From Aggregatilineales bacterium (GTDB taxonomy: Bacteria; Chloroflexota; Anaerolineae; Aggregatilineales; Phototrophicaceae), in NCBI GenBank assembly GCA_030834905.1, contig JAUQWZ010000044.1:53218-117217 (forward strand): a DNA stretch of 64,000 nucleotides, written 5' to 3'. Position 1 is the stretch's first letter. Each line of letters starts with the position of its first letter. The notes beneath the pieces were generated by a model. That model worked only from the letters and a program-made list of their open reading frames with translations. It searched no databases and was not told the DNA's origin. Shown one piece after another: positions 43,255 through 51,483 of the stretch. The position numbers and the translations under genes were made by a program.

Positions 43255-45678
43255 ATGCGGTCGAAACGACGTTTGACTCCCAGCCAGCTCTTTTTTTGCC
43301 TCATCGCGCTGTCTGCCGCCGCTGCACTGGTGTTTGCGCCCTTAGGGACTGGCGGCGCTGCCGCGGTTGCCGCGCAGCCCGCCCCCGATCTGGCGGTTAG
43401 TATGAGCCACGTCGGCTCGCCGCCTGAATCGCCAAATTTTCTGCCACACACAAATGATGGAACGGTCAGCGTTGTCGTCAGCAATATTGGCGACATGCCA
43501 ACCAGCGGCCCTGTCTCGGTGACCATCGTCCTGTCAGGCGGAGTCACACGCGGCACGACGACTTTCACCAGCACGCCAGCTGGCTTGTTCACGCTGGCGT
43601 CCTGCTTCGGCTCAACGGCAACCTTCACCTGCACGACTGCTGGCGTCATCGCCGCCAACGACTCCGAAACGATCACCTTTAATGTCATTTCGCCTGATAT
43701 CGCTGCCGCTGGACCTTATAGAAACAGCGCCATCGTGGTTGGCGGTGGTGAAACAAACACGATCAACAACTCCTCAGACGATCCGGTGACCTTCGCCATC
43801 GGTGGCATACCAACCCTGACGCCGCCGCCGACCTTTACGCTGATCCCCACCCTGCCGCTGCCGCCAACGGTGACGCCAATACCCCCGCCGACAGCGACCT
43901 TTACGCCAACGCTGATTCCGCCGCCGCCCACGCGCACCCCGCTGCCGCGTCCGGCAAACGCCGGGCTGGCGATCCCGATTCCGCCTACCGGCGTCAACGT
44001 CGTCGTCAACCGCGACGGCGTGAACGTCCGTCTGCTGCCGGCGATTGGCGCGGAAGTGGTCGGCTTCGTCAACGCGGGAACGGTGTTTGAGAACGTCGAA
44101 GCGCGCAGCCCGGACAATGAATGGGTGCGCGTCAACTTCGTGGGTCAGCAGGCATGGGTGGGTGTGCCAGTGCTGACGGTGCTGGCTGGCGACATTACGA
44201 CGCTGCCGGTTGCCGACCCGCGCACCATCCCCTACGGCGGCTTCGAGAACCCGCGCGCGGGCTTGACGAGCCAGATCAGCCAGTGGATCGGGCGGCTGGC
44301 ACAAAGCGGGCTGCGCCTGCGCGCCGGTCCGAGCCAGGGCTATCCAGTACTGGCGAACGCCCCGCGCTACGCCGAACTGCGTCTGCTGGGGCGCACCGCC
44401 GACAATCTCTGGACTCAGGTCAACTGGGAAGGCACGCTCGGCTGGGTGGCGTCGCAGTTCCTCGAACTGCCGGAACCCGGTCTGGCGCTGTACGACAGCC
44501 TGCCAATTGACGGCATTGTTGCCGATGCGCTGCCGATCTCCGAACCGACTCACGACAGCTATATGGATACGCTGAAGCTGATGCGCGACCGCCTCGAACT
44601 GGCGCAGCCATCGCTGGACGATATCCGCGCCCGCTGGACGACGATAGCGCTCGGCGAGCGAACACAGTGCGGCAATTACCCGGCGCGTCCGAGCGATTAC
44701 AACATTCCCAACACGGTGCTGGCGCCGTTCTACGACACGCTCAATCCGCTTATCACCGATTTCAACGCGGCGATGGAATATCTGCGCCAGGCAATCGACC
44801 TGCTGATCGAGTCGTGCCAGTTCGCCCAGCCGCCGGAAGGGCTGGTGGGTGAAGGTGGCGCGGCGGTTGCCCTGCAAGCCATCAACGAAGCCGACGCCCT
44901 TTTCTCCAGCCTGCGCGCGCGCCTGAACGAACTGATCCCGGATGATCGCACGCCGACTGAGGAAGAATGCCTGTTCACCTACCAGAACCGGAGCGAGATC
45001 GTCCCGCGCTTGCGTCCAAGCGTCGTCCAGTTCGGCAGGCTCAACGCGCGCAACATTGTGACCGGCTTCTGCTTCGACGCCACGATTGGCGCGAACTACC
45101 GCGTTGAGATCGTCAGGAGCAGCGGCAATATCCTGCCGATGGTTTCGGTCAGCTCATTCAACAACCCGACCAACTTCCTCGGCGTGGGCAGAATCGGCAG
45201 CCAGGGCGAAACCTATACCGCCGTGACGCCGATCCTGATCCCGGAGACGGGGCAGTACATCGTCATCGTCAGCGACCTGGCAGATACGGCAAGCCGAGGC
45301 GCTCCAGAGGGCGAATTCGCCATCCTGCTGACCGATCTCAGCGGCAGTTCCGGCTTGCTGCCGCCGGGCATGGCGCTTGATCCGAACACCGGACAGGTGA
45401 TCATCAATCCAAGCCCGTTCAACCCGGTGGTGCCGACTGCCATCTTCAGCACGCCCGATCCCAACGCGCCGCCCGTGTTCGTCGCCAACTGCCCCAACGT
45501 CACCTACACCTGCTCGCAGTTGTTAAGCTGTGGCGAGGCGCAGGCGTGTCTTGCCGCTGGCAACACATCGCTTGACCCGGACGCCGACGGCGTGCCGTGT
45601 GAAGAAAACCTGTGCGGACCGAGTCTGCCAACGCTCACCTTTACCCCACTGCCCACGACCGACCTCGGCGGCGGATGA
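43255..45678 (+). CDS. Large secreted protein with CARDB/DUF11-like, SH3 and Excalibur domains
   Basis: 807 residues. Signal peptide (about 12-45), a CARDB/DUF11-like beta domain (about 42-175; VVVSNIGDMPTSGPVSVTIV), a Pro/Thr spacer (about 178-238), two bacterial SH3 domains (about 245-305 with GVNVRLLPAIGAEVVGFV and about 345-405 with LRLRAGPSQGYPVL), a helical region (430-575), a beta domain (580-700), and an Excalibur calcium-binding motif near the end (DPDADGVPCEENLCG). Such proteins sit in the wall or matrix. It lies directly after the sigma/anti-sigma pair. A strong terminator follows. Confidence 0.82.
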   Translation: MRSKRRLTPSQLFFCLIALSAAAALVFAPLGTGGAAAVAAQPAPDLAVSMSHVGSPPESPNFLPHTNDGTVSVVVSNIGDMPTSGPVSVTIVLSGGVTRGTTTFTSTPAGLFTLASCFGSTATFTCTTAGVIAANDSETITFNVISPDIAAAGPYRNSAIVVGGGETNTINNSSDDPVTFAIGGIPTLTPPPTFTLIPTLPLPPTVTPIPPPTATFTPTLIPPPPTRTPLPRPANAGLAIPIPPTGVNVVVNRDGVNVRLLPAIGAEVVGFVNAGTVFENVEARSPDNEWVRVNFVGQQAWVGVPVLTVLAGDITTLPVADPRTIPYGGFENPRAGLTSQISQWIGRLAQSGLRLRAGPSQGYPVLANAPRYAELRLLGRTADNLWTQVNWEGTLGWVASQFLELPEPGLALYDSLPIDGIVADALPISEPTHDSYMDTLKLMRDRLELAQPSLDDIRARWTTIALGERTQCGNYPARPSDYNIPNTVLAPFYDTLNPLITDFNAAMEYLRQAIDLLIESCQFAQPPEGLVGEGGAAVALQAINEADALFSSLRARLNELIPDDRTPTEEECLFTYQNRSEIVPRLRPSVVQFGRLNARNIVTGFCFDATIGANYRVEIVRSSGNILPMVSVSSFNNPTNFLGVGRIGSQGETYTAVTPILIPETGQYIVIVSDLADTASRGAPEGEFAILLTDLSGSSGLLPPGMALDPNTGQVIINPSPFNPVVPTAIFSTPDPNAPPVFVANCPNVTYTCSQLLSCGEAQACLAAGNTSLDPDADGVPCEENLCGPSLPTLTFTPLPTTDLGGG

Positions 45679-45685
45679 GACACAA

Positions 45686-45726
45686 AAAGAGGGACATGGC
45701 GGTTAAAACCATGTCCCTCTTTATTT
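45686..45726. terminator. Bidirectional terminator
   Basis: A perfect 14-bp stem (AAAGAGGGACATGG / CCATGTCCCTCTTT) with a 9-nt loop and A/T runs on both sides. It lies between convergent genes and can end both. Confidence 0.85.
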
Positions 45727-45746
45727 TCCACTCAGCCAGAAATCGA

Positions 45747-46643
45747 TTATGCCGTCGTGCGCGCCTTCTTGCGCAGTTCTGCAATTTCAACCGCCGCATC
45801 ACGATCCGCCGGGCGACCGTTGCTGATCTTATCGCGCAGCAGTTGATCCAGCCGGAAGAGGTCGGTGCGCGAAGTCATATCGAGGGTCATCGGCGAAACC
45901 GATACCAAGCCCTCGTGCAGCACCACGTACACGTCGGAGTCCGGCTCGGCATCCGCCGGATCGGAATGGTATTGATAGCCGATGCGCCCCACGTCGCTCA
46001 AGGCAACGCGCTCTGGACGGGTGGGCCAATAAACCCGCCGCCGCGAGAGGCGCGTGGCTTTCCATGGCGTTTCGGGCGATGCGTTGATCGGCACGTCGAT
46101 CTTCAGAACATCCACATCATCCGGGCGGCGGTTGTTGATAACCCATTCGCCAAAATAGCGGGCGAAATAGGCGGCAGCGCCAAAATCGACATTGGGGCTG
46201 TAGCTCAGGTGAAGATCGGGGCGCGTTTGCTGTGAAACCGCGATGGCGGGAATATCCAGACTGGCAGCTTCGAGCGCCGCGCCCACCGTCCCGGAAATCG
46301 TGACGCCGTTGCCAGCGTTTTCGCCATAGTTGATGCCGCTGACGACCAGCGATGGCAGCCTGTCCGCCAGTTCGACGACGCCATGCTGCACCGACTGGGC
46401 AGGCGTGCCGTCTACCGAATAGACCTTTTTGGCTGTCCCATTGATCAGCCGTTCCTCTTCGTAAATGCGTCCTTCGCTCGTCACCGGCATACTGCGCCCG
46501 GTTCCCGACTGCTGCAAGCGCGGCGCGACTACCAGCACGTCGGCGTAATCAGAGAATGCCTCTACCGCCGCCCATAAGCCGGGCGATGCGATACCATCAT
46601 CGTTGGTGAATAAAACTAAAGGGCGTTCAGATGTCATCGTCAC
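45747..46643 (-). CDS. surE: 5'/3'-nucleotidase SurE
   Basis: 298 residues. N-terminal metal motif LFTNDDGIASPGLWA (Asn14, Asp15, Asp16 region), VSGINYGENAGNGVTISGTV and GTPAQSVQHGVVELA are the standard SurE blocks. It removes phosphate from nucleoside monophosphates and is linked to stationary-phase survival. Slightly longer than E. coli SurE, with a C-terminal helical extension (ISNGRPADRDAAVEIAELRK). Start ATG 46643 or 46637 (both in MTMTSE). Confidence 0.93.
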   Translation of the reverse strand: MTMTSERPLVLFTNDDGIASPGLWAAVEAFSDYADVLVVAPRLQQSGTGRSMPVTSEGRIYEEERLINGTAKKVYSVDGTPAQSVQHGVVELADRLPSLVVSGINYGENAGNGVTISGTVGAALEAASLDIPAIAVSQQTRPDLHLSYSPNVDFGAAAYFARYFGEWVINNRRPDDVDVLKIDVPINASPETPWKATRLSRRRVYWPTRPERVALSDVGRIGYQYHSDPADAEPDSDVYVVLHEGLVSVSPMTLDMTSRTDLFRLDQLLRDKISNGRPADRDAAVEIAELRKKARTTA

Positions 46644-46802
46644 TGCTCATCATTGATTTCGGAATTACATCTTATCATAAACATTCGTGAGCGAAAGACA
46701 AGCCTTCATCACCAAAACTTAATTTGAGTGGCGATAACTTAACGTAGTGGTACAGTATGATGCGTGCCACTGGCGCGGTCTATCCAGGAGGAGTATCAGC
46801 CG

Positions 46803-47090
46803 ATGTCTGCTTCTGACCATCAACCCTCAAATCAATGGGAATCGGTCTATACCACCAACAGCGAGCCAATCGCCTATCTGATCGCCGGGAAGCTGGAAAA
46901 CGAGGGTATCAAGGCGATTGTGCGCAAGGAATCGGCGGGCAGCGCCTACGGAATTGTCGTCGGTTTGCTTGGCAAAGTGGACGTGCTGGTGCTGTCGGAC
47001 GATTTCGAGCGCGCCGCCGCCATCATCGAAACGGAGGACGGTGACGAGATCGAACCGGGCAGCGATCCGGATTTCGAGGACGAGTTCTAG
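46803..47090 (+). CDS. DUF2007 putative signal-transducing protein
   Basis: 95 residues from ATG 46803; GGAGGAG lies about 9 nt upstream. The DUF2007 pattern is seen: VYTTNSEPIAYLIAGKLENEGI, then a short loop and VDVLVLSDDFERAAAIIE. Small alpha/beta domain resembling the PII/GlnB fold, role unknown. The acidic tail is DDEIEPGSDPDFEDEF-like. Single gene. Confidence 0.8.
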   Translation: MSASDHQPSNQWESVYTTNSEPIAYLIAGKLENEGIKAIVRKESAGSAYGIVVGLLGKVDVLVLSDDFERAAAIIETEDGDEIEPGSDPDFEDEF

Positions 47091-47164
47091 GTTGTGCTGT
47101 CATTCTCACCTGAACTCGATATTTTGATTGAATACAAATGCCAACACAACCTGGCTGTCACACG

Positions 47165-48448
47165 TCATGGCGCGGCGGCGGCTGCCTGCACAAGCTGGTC
47201 GCGGGTGGTGATATCGCGCAGCGTCACGATCCAGTCATGCAGGGATGGGCTGGCATCGCGCAGCGCTCGAACAGCGGGACCAATCGGGTCGTCACCGGCA
47301 ACGCCGGGCGTCCCCGCCTGATAACCTCCATAGAAGGCGAACCACGCCTGATTCAGCTTGCGAATGACGTAGCCATGTCTCAGAAATAACTGCCGCCGCT
47401 TCTCCATGTAGCTTTCCGCTTCACGGACGAAGCCAAGCGATAACAGCTTGTCCACCGTCATCCGCGTTTCGTGCATCTCGCTGCCGAAGTCAAAAACCGG
47501 CGGTTCTGGCGGCAGCGGCGCTGCATCCGCCGCTGGTTCGGCTGGCGGCGGCACCAGATCGGGATAGTAGCGTTCCAGCACCAGCCGACCAACTTCCTGC
47601 CCGAAAACCTGCGCTGTCGTCTCGTTGATGATGCGCGTTTCGCCAGCAAAGTCGTAATTCAGCCCCAGCGCGAAGGCGAACAGGTAATGATGCAGCCATT
47701 CATGCGTGAACGTCTCTAAAGCGTATTCAATCGAGGTGGTTTCGAGAATCATCGCCGGGTAGAGGGCGATGCCCCCCAGCGGCACGATTATTGACGACAC
47801 GCCGCGCTCGGCGTCAATGCGGGCTTCCAGCGCCGCCTGCTCGTCCACCGGCATCGGATTGAGGTTCATACCCATCTCAAAGCGAATTTCATCTCGTGGA
47901 GAAATTATGAGCAGGTTCGGCATCTGGGTGAAACGCATCGAGATCGGCGGCAGAAGCTGCCCGGCAAGCCCAAAACCCTCGTCCACCAGCACCGCCGCGA
48001 CCTGCCCCTCAAGGATGGCTTCCACTAACGCCTGGCGACGCTGAAGATCGGCGCGCAGGCGGCTGCGGCGGGCACGCACGTCCGCCGAAGCCAATGCCGG
48101 GTCTTCAACCGCCGGATCGGCGTAAATTGCCGCCGCTTCGCTCTCCAGCGCCTGCGCCGCCGCCAGGTCAGCCATGTATTCGCGCACCAGCGCGGTGCGG
48201 TCAGCCTCGCTCATGAAGGGATGAATGCCCCACAGCGTTTGCCCGCCCTTCACCGCCACGGCGTTGATTTCCCAACCGACGTAATCGAACTGCTGCCCTT
48301 TCGCCAGGACGGCAATTGCCATCCAGTCAGCGCCAAACGGCGGTGTGGAATACTGAAGGGTCAGCAGCATGATGACCAGCAGCGCGAGGCGCGCCAGCCA
48401 GCGCAGAAGCCGACGAAATACCCGAAGCACAACCGCAGCCGCAACCAA
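47165..48448 (-). CDS. Putative membrane-anchored HExxH metallopeptidase
   Basis: 427 residues, family not recognised. One N-terminal anchor (about 17-33). HEWLHH at 249-254 gives HExxH (His249, Glu250, His253), and Glu276 in INETTAQVFGQE is placed as in gluzincins (HExxH, then Glu 23 residues on). The segment FTHEWLHHYLFAFALGLNY is helical as needed. A helical N-terminal half (about 85-150) precedes. Predicted to act outside the membrane; substrate unknown. Stand-alone gene, with the YacP-like gene divergent 80 bp away. Confidence 0.62.
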   Translation of the reverse strand: MVAAAVVLRVFRRLLRWLARLALLVIMLLTLQYSTPPFGADWMAIAVLAKGQQFDYVGWEINAVAVKGGQTLWGIHPFMSEADRTALVREYMADLAAAQALESEAAAIYADPAVEDPALASADVRARRSRLRADLQRRQALVEAILEGQVAAVLVDEGFGLAGQLLPPISMRFTQMPNLLIISPRDEIRFEMGMNLNPMPVDEQAALEARIDAERGVSSIIVPLGGIALYPAMILETTSIEYALETFTHEWLHHYLFAFALGLNYDFAGETRIINETTAQVFGQEVGRLVLERYYPDLVPPPAEPAADAAPLPPEPPVFDFGSEMHETRMTVDKLLSLGFVREAESYMEKRRQLFLRHGYVIRKLNQAWFAFYGGYQAGTPGVAGDDPIGPAVRALRDASPSLHDWIVTLRDITTRDQLVQAAAAAP

Positions 48449-48530
48449 CCTTGTAGACTCATCCCTGCTTATGCCAACCGGACACCATTAGATGTTACAA
48501 TAGGGCTGGAAGTCAAGAGTATGCTCAACG

Positions 48531-49004
48531 ATGCCCTACCTGATAGACGGACATAACCTCATCGGTCAGCTCCCCGATATTTCGCTGGATGACCCGGATG
48601 ACGAAGCAAAACTGGTACAGAAGCTGATCGGCTTTGCCGCGCGGACGCACAAGCGCTGCGTGGTGGTGTTCGATCAGGGGCTGCCCGGTGGGCGCTCGCG
48701 CATGTCCACCTCACAGGTCGAGGCGATATTCGCCAGCAGCCGCTCGAACGCAGATCGCGTGATGATCGAGCGCATCAGCGCCGTCAAAGACACGGGGCAG
48801 TGGATCGTCGTCTCGAATGACAATGCGGTGCTTCATGCGGCACGGCAGCGTAAGATGAAAGCCATCAAGAGCATCGACTTCGCCGCCCAGTTAGCGCCGC
48901 CTGAACCCAAACCCCGCCGTGATGACAAGGAACGCCAAGCCGACGTGCATCTCTCGCCGGACGAAATTGAAGAATGGCTGCGGATCTTTGAGGGGAAGCA
49001 GTAG
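48531..49004 (+). CDS. YacP-like NYN-domain endoribonuclease
   Basis: 157 residues. PIN/NYN fold: MPYLIDGHNLIGQL (catalytic Asp6), VVVFDQGLPGGRS, the ADRVMIERISAV and IVVSNDNAVLHAARQRKMK segments. YacP/Rae1 cuts mRNA in the ribosome A site in Bacillus. The C-tail carries a Pro/Arg-rich part. TACAAT (48496-48501) is a possible -10 box. Confidence 0.82.
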   Translation: MPYLIDGHNLIGQLPDISLDDPDDEAKLVQKLIGFAARTHKRCVVVFDQGLPGGRSRMSTSQVEAIFASSRSNADRVMIERISAVKDTGQWIVVSNDNAVLHAARQRKMKAIKSIDFAAQLAPPEPKPRRDDKERQADVHLSPDEIEEWLRIFEGKQ

Positions 49005-49068
49005 CGATCGGGTTATACTTCATCCACGCTCGTTTCCTTCGCCGATGCCGCCACCAGAGGCGTTGACT

Positions 49069-49695
49069 ATGTCCCACAAATATGCCCATCTTCGCCGTAA
49101 AGCCGTCGAACTGCGCGCCCAGCAGCAAATGACGCTGGATCAGCTGCAACTGCCAAAAACAACGGTCTACTACTGGATTAAAGACATTCCGATTGATCGG
49201 ACTGTTCGGCAAAGCATCGCGCAGCAGCGCGGCACGAAAGCAATGCAGGCGAAATTCGCCGCCCTGCGCCAGCAGGCTTACGAGCAGGGCATGGCGGAAG
49301 CGCCCGCCCTGATGCTCGATCCCACCTTTCGCGATTTCGTGGTGCTGTACATGGCAGAGGGATCAAAACGAAATCGGAACCGGATTTCCTTCGTCAACTC
49401 AGATCCGGCGCTAGTGAAACTGGCACACCGCTGGATGATCCGTTTGTCGAAGCACAAAGTTGACTATCGTCTTCAGTGTCACGCCGATCACGATGAAGCG
49501 TGCCTGAAAGACTTCTGGGCGCGGGCGCTGGCAATCGATCCGCTTGAAATTAAGACATCACGTAAGTCAAACAGTGGACAGCTCAAAGGACGTCGCTTTC
49601 GCTCCGTCTACGGGCTTCTGACCGTCGAAACGGACGATACCTATCTACGCGCCCGCCTGGAAGCGTGGATAGACTTTGTGAAAGCACAATGGTAG
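49069..49695 (+). CDS. HTH plus LAGLIDADG-like protein
   Basis: 208 residues from ATG 49069. N-terminal helices (LRRKAVELRAQQQMTLDQLQ, then LPKTTVYYWIKDIP) look like a helix-turn-helix. The middle VVLYMAEGSKRNRNRISFVN resembles the LAGLIDADG-like YxAEGxK motif used by homing-type endonucleases and by related DNA-binding proteins, with NSDPALVKLAHRWMIRL after it. It sits 16 nt before a tRNA-Pro gene, as some homing elements do. A second DNA-binding role is not excluded. A longer frame (from 48919) overlaps the previous gene and is rejected. Confidence 0.6.
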   Translation: MSHKYAHLRRKAVELRAQQQMTLDQLQLPKTTVYYWIKDIPIDRTVRQSIAQQRGTKAMQAKFAALRQQAYEQGMAEAPALMLDPTFRDFVVLYMAEGSKRNRNRISFVNSDPALVKLAHRWMIRLSKHKVDYRLQCHADHDEACLKDFWARALAIDPLEIKTSRKSNSGQLKGRRFRSVYGLLTVETDDTYLRARLEAWIDFVKAQW

Positions 49696-49710
49696 AATAA
49701 CCGAGTTGAT

Positions 49711-49784
49711 CGGGGTGTAGCGCAGCCTGGCAGCGCGTTCGCTTTGGGAGCGAGAGGCCCCGGGTTCAAATCCCGGCACCCCGA
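49711..49784 (+). tRNA. tRNA-Pro (UGG)
   Basis: 74 nt, acceptor CGGGGTG/CACCCCG with A as discriminator; anticodon loop TTTGGGA gives TGG. T-arm GGGTTCAAATCCC. No CCA encoded. Confidence 0.93.
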
Positions 49785-49816
49785 CTTGACACCATATGCT
49801 ATAATGGTCGTTACCT

Positions 49817-49887
49817 GCGGGCATGGTGTAGCGGTAACACGAGACCCTTCCAAGGTCCAGTCGCGGGTTCGATCCCCGCTGCCCGCT
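49817..49887 (+). tRNA. tRNA-Gly (UCC)
   Basis: 71 nt, acceptor GCGGGCA/TGCCCGC with T as discriminator; anticodon loop CTTCCAA gives TCC. T-arm GGGTTCGATCCCC. No CCA encoded. Confidence 0.93.
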
Positions 49888-49898
49888 TTTCCGATTCT

Positions 49899-49970
49899 GG
49901 GTCCATAGCTCAACGGCAGAGCGGCTTGCTCATAACGAGTTGGTTCTAGGTTCGAATCCTAGTGGACCCA
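49899..49970 (+). tRNA. tRNA with CAU anticodon (elongator Met, or Ile2)
   Basis: 72 nt, acceptor GGGTCCA/TGGACCC, discriminator A; anticodon loop CTCATAA gives CAT. It lacks the GGG/CCC anticodon stem of initiator tRNA. Met versus lysidine-modified Ile2 cannot be settled by eye. No CCA encoded. Confidence 0.88.
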
Positions 49971-49978
49971 CTCTCTCA

Positions 49979-50001
49979 AAGGCACATCAAGTGCCTTTTT
50001 T
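49979..50001 (+). terminator. Terminator of the tRNA cluster
   Basis: AAGGCAC, loop ATCAA, GTGCCTT followed by a T run. Confidence 0.85.
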
Positions 50002-50030
50002 GTTCCCTGCCGCTGCTGGCAGATTTCATC

Positions 50031-50060
50031 AAAAACGCCCGGCTTATATCACCGGGCGTT
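50031..50060 (-). terminator. Terminator of the CsbD gene
   Basis: Read on the minus strand: AACGCCCGG, loop, CCGGGCGTT and a T run (AAAAA at 50031-50035 on the plus strand). Confidence 0.8.
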
Positions 50061-50084
50061 TCCATGCCACTATGCTGCTGCTCA

Positions 50085-50315
50085 CTAGAACTTCAGGTTG
50101 TTTGCCCATTTATCGATCTGGCGATTGGCGTCGTCTTTGGCGATGCCGTAGCGTTCCTGAATCTTTCCCGCCAGCTTGTCGCGCTCTCCCGCGATCATTT
50201 CAACTTCGTCGTCGGTGAGGTCGCCCCACTGCTTGCGGATTTCGCCCTTCACCTGTTTCCAGTTTCCAGCGATCCGATCCCAGACTCCGCCTTTAAGATT
50301 ATCATGCGTATCCAT
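50085..50315 (-). CDS. CsbD-family stress protein
   Basis: 76 residues from ATG 50315. The CsbD phrase is clear: NLKGGVWDRIAGNWKQVKGEI, KQWGDLTDDE, and IAGERDKLAGKIQERYG. CsbD-type proteins are small, helical and induced by general stress. AGAGAGGA lies about 8 nt before the start. A longer frame into 50480 is a leader reading, not supported. Confidence 0.9.
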   Translation of the reverse strand: MDTHDNLKGGVWDRIAGNWKQVKGEIRKQWGDLTDDEVEMIAGERDKLAGKIQERYGIAKDDANRQIDKWANNLKF

Positions 50316-50460
50316 CACAAATTCCTCTCTATGCCAACATATATAACAATTTACATTGCGAACATGAGAGTCAGCAGAGAGGCGTGTTAGCTTTTGCGCA
50401 ATAATCGACTCAAAAAGAGAGGCGCATATGGCGATGCGCCCCTCCCAGACAGATTTACTT

Positions 50461-51282
50461 TTATGAGACTGCTGGATCATCGCTGGTTTCGGCGTTCAAT
50501 TCCGCCTCAATCGCCGCCACAAAGTTCTCGTAGGGCTGCGCGCCAACCAGGACTTTGCCATTGATATAGAAGGTTGGCGTACCGCCAACGCCAAGCTGCG
50601 CGCCCGCCAGATAATCCGCCTCGATTTCGGGCTGGTGTGTGGCGTCGTCAAAACAGGTGGTGAACGTGTCTACGTCCATCTCCAGTTCGGTGGCATACTG
50701 CACAAATACCTCGCGCGTCAGGACTTGCTCGCTGTAAACCCGATCATGGAATGCCCAGAACTGACCCTGATCGTCAGCGCATTCGGCTGCCAGCGCCGCC
50801 AGCACCGACGACTGCCCCAGAATGGGGTAATCACGGTAGACGAAGCGCACCCGTCCTTCATACGCCTGCAGCAGCGGCTCCAGCGTCTCGTCGAAAAACC
50901 GGCGGCAGTAGCCGCAGTTGAAATCGCCAAACTCGATAATCGTCACCGGCGCGTCGGCTGGACCCAGTGCCGGGTTGCCGGCGTCGGTCACGTCGTAGCG
51001 CATGTTCGGGTCAACGGTTGGGACGGGGGTCGGCTGCTGCGGCAGCGCGGCGACCACAGCGGCGACGGCGCTGCCGATCAACTCCGAGTTCTCGTCCCGG
51101 TTGTTCTGCACCACCCGATCATAGCCGAAGACGCCAATCGCCAGACCGATGATAAAACACGCCACCGCAATGACGACGTAATTGAACAGCACGCGGGGAA
51201 TTACAACGGCAGTCTCGGCGTTCGATGTTTCAGGCGAATCGGGGGCTGTCTCCCGGTGTGGCGCGTCAAGTTGAGTGGTCAC
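50461..51282 (-). CDS. DsbA/BdbD-like thiol oxidoreductase
   Basis: 273 residues. A Pro/Glu-rich N-tail, a transmembrane anchor (about 33-53) and a DsbA-type fold: EFGDFNCGYCRRFF (active Cys123 and Cys126), an alpha-helical insert and the cis-Pro GGTPTFYINGK. It probably makes disulfides or oxidises thiols outside the membrane, upstream of the CcmG/H relay that reduces cytochrome thiols. Single gene, 400 bp from the bc complex. Confidence 0.88.
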   Translation of the reverse strand: MTTQLDAPHRETAPDSPETSNAETAVVIPRVLFNYVVIAVACFIIGLAIGVFGYDRVVQNNRDENSELIGSAVAAVVAALPQQPTPVPTVDPNMRYDVTDAGNPALGPADAPVTIIEFGDFNCGYCRRFFDETLEPLLQAYEGRVRFVYRDYPILGQSSVLAALAAECADDQGQFWAFHDRVYSEQVLTREVFVQYATELEMDVDTFTTCFDDATHQPEIEADYLAGAQLGVGGTPTFYINGKVLVGAQPYENFVAAIEAELNAETSDDPAVS

Positions 51283-51365
51283 AATACAATCCTCAATACC
51301 ATTTCATCCCTGCATTTTACCACAGGGCGCAGGCTGCCCGAATGAACTTACGCTAAAAGATCAAA

Positions 51366-51394
51366 GTGGAAAGTCGAAAGTGGAAAGTGCAAAG
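51366..51394. repeat. Tandem GTGGAAAGTC-type short repeat
   Basis: Three near-copies of a GTGGAAAGT(C/G) CAAAG word in a row. It is short and purine-rich, in the spacer between the DsbA-like gene and the bc operon. Confidence 0.55.
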
Positions 51395-51419
51395 CAGGGA
51401 ATGTGGGTGCTGACTGTAC

Positions 51420-51449
51420 ACAAAAGAGGCGACTGAATAAGCCGCCTCT
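51420..51449 (-). terminator. Terminator of the cytochrome bc operon
   Basis: Read on the minus strand: GAGGCG, loop, CGCCTC followed by a T run (AAAA at 51422-51425 on the plus strand). Confidence 0.82.
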
Positions 51450-51483
51450 CTTGTTCGTGTATGCTGCTGCTTCAGCCCAGTCG

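Noticed and set aside
49899..49970. Initiator tRNA-Met
   Set aside because: The anticodon stem lacks the three G-C pairs of initiators and the acceptor end is fully paired.
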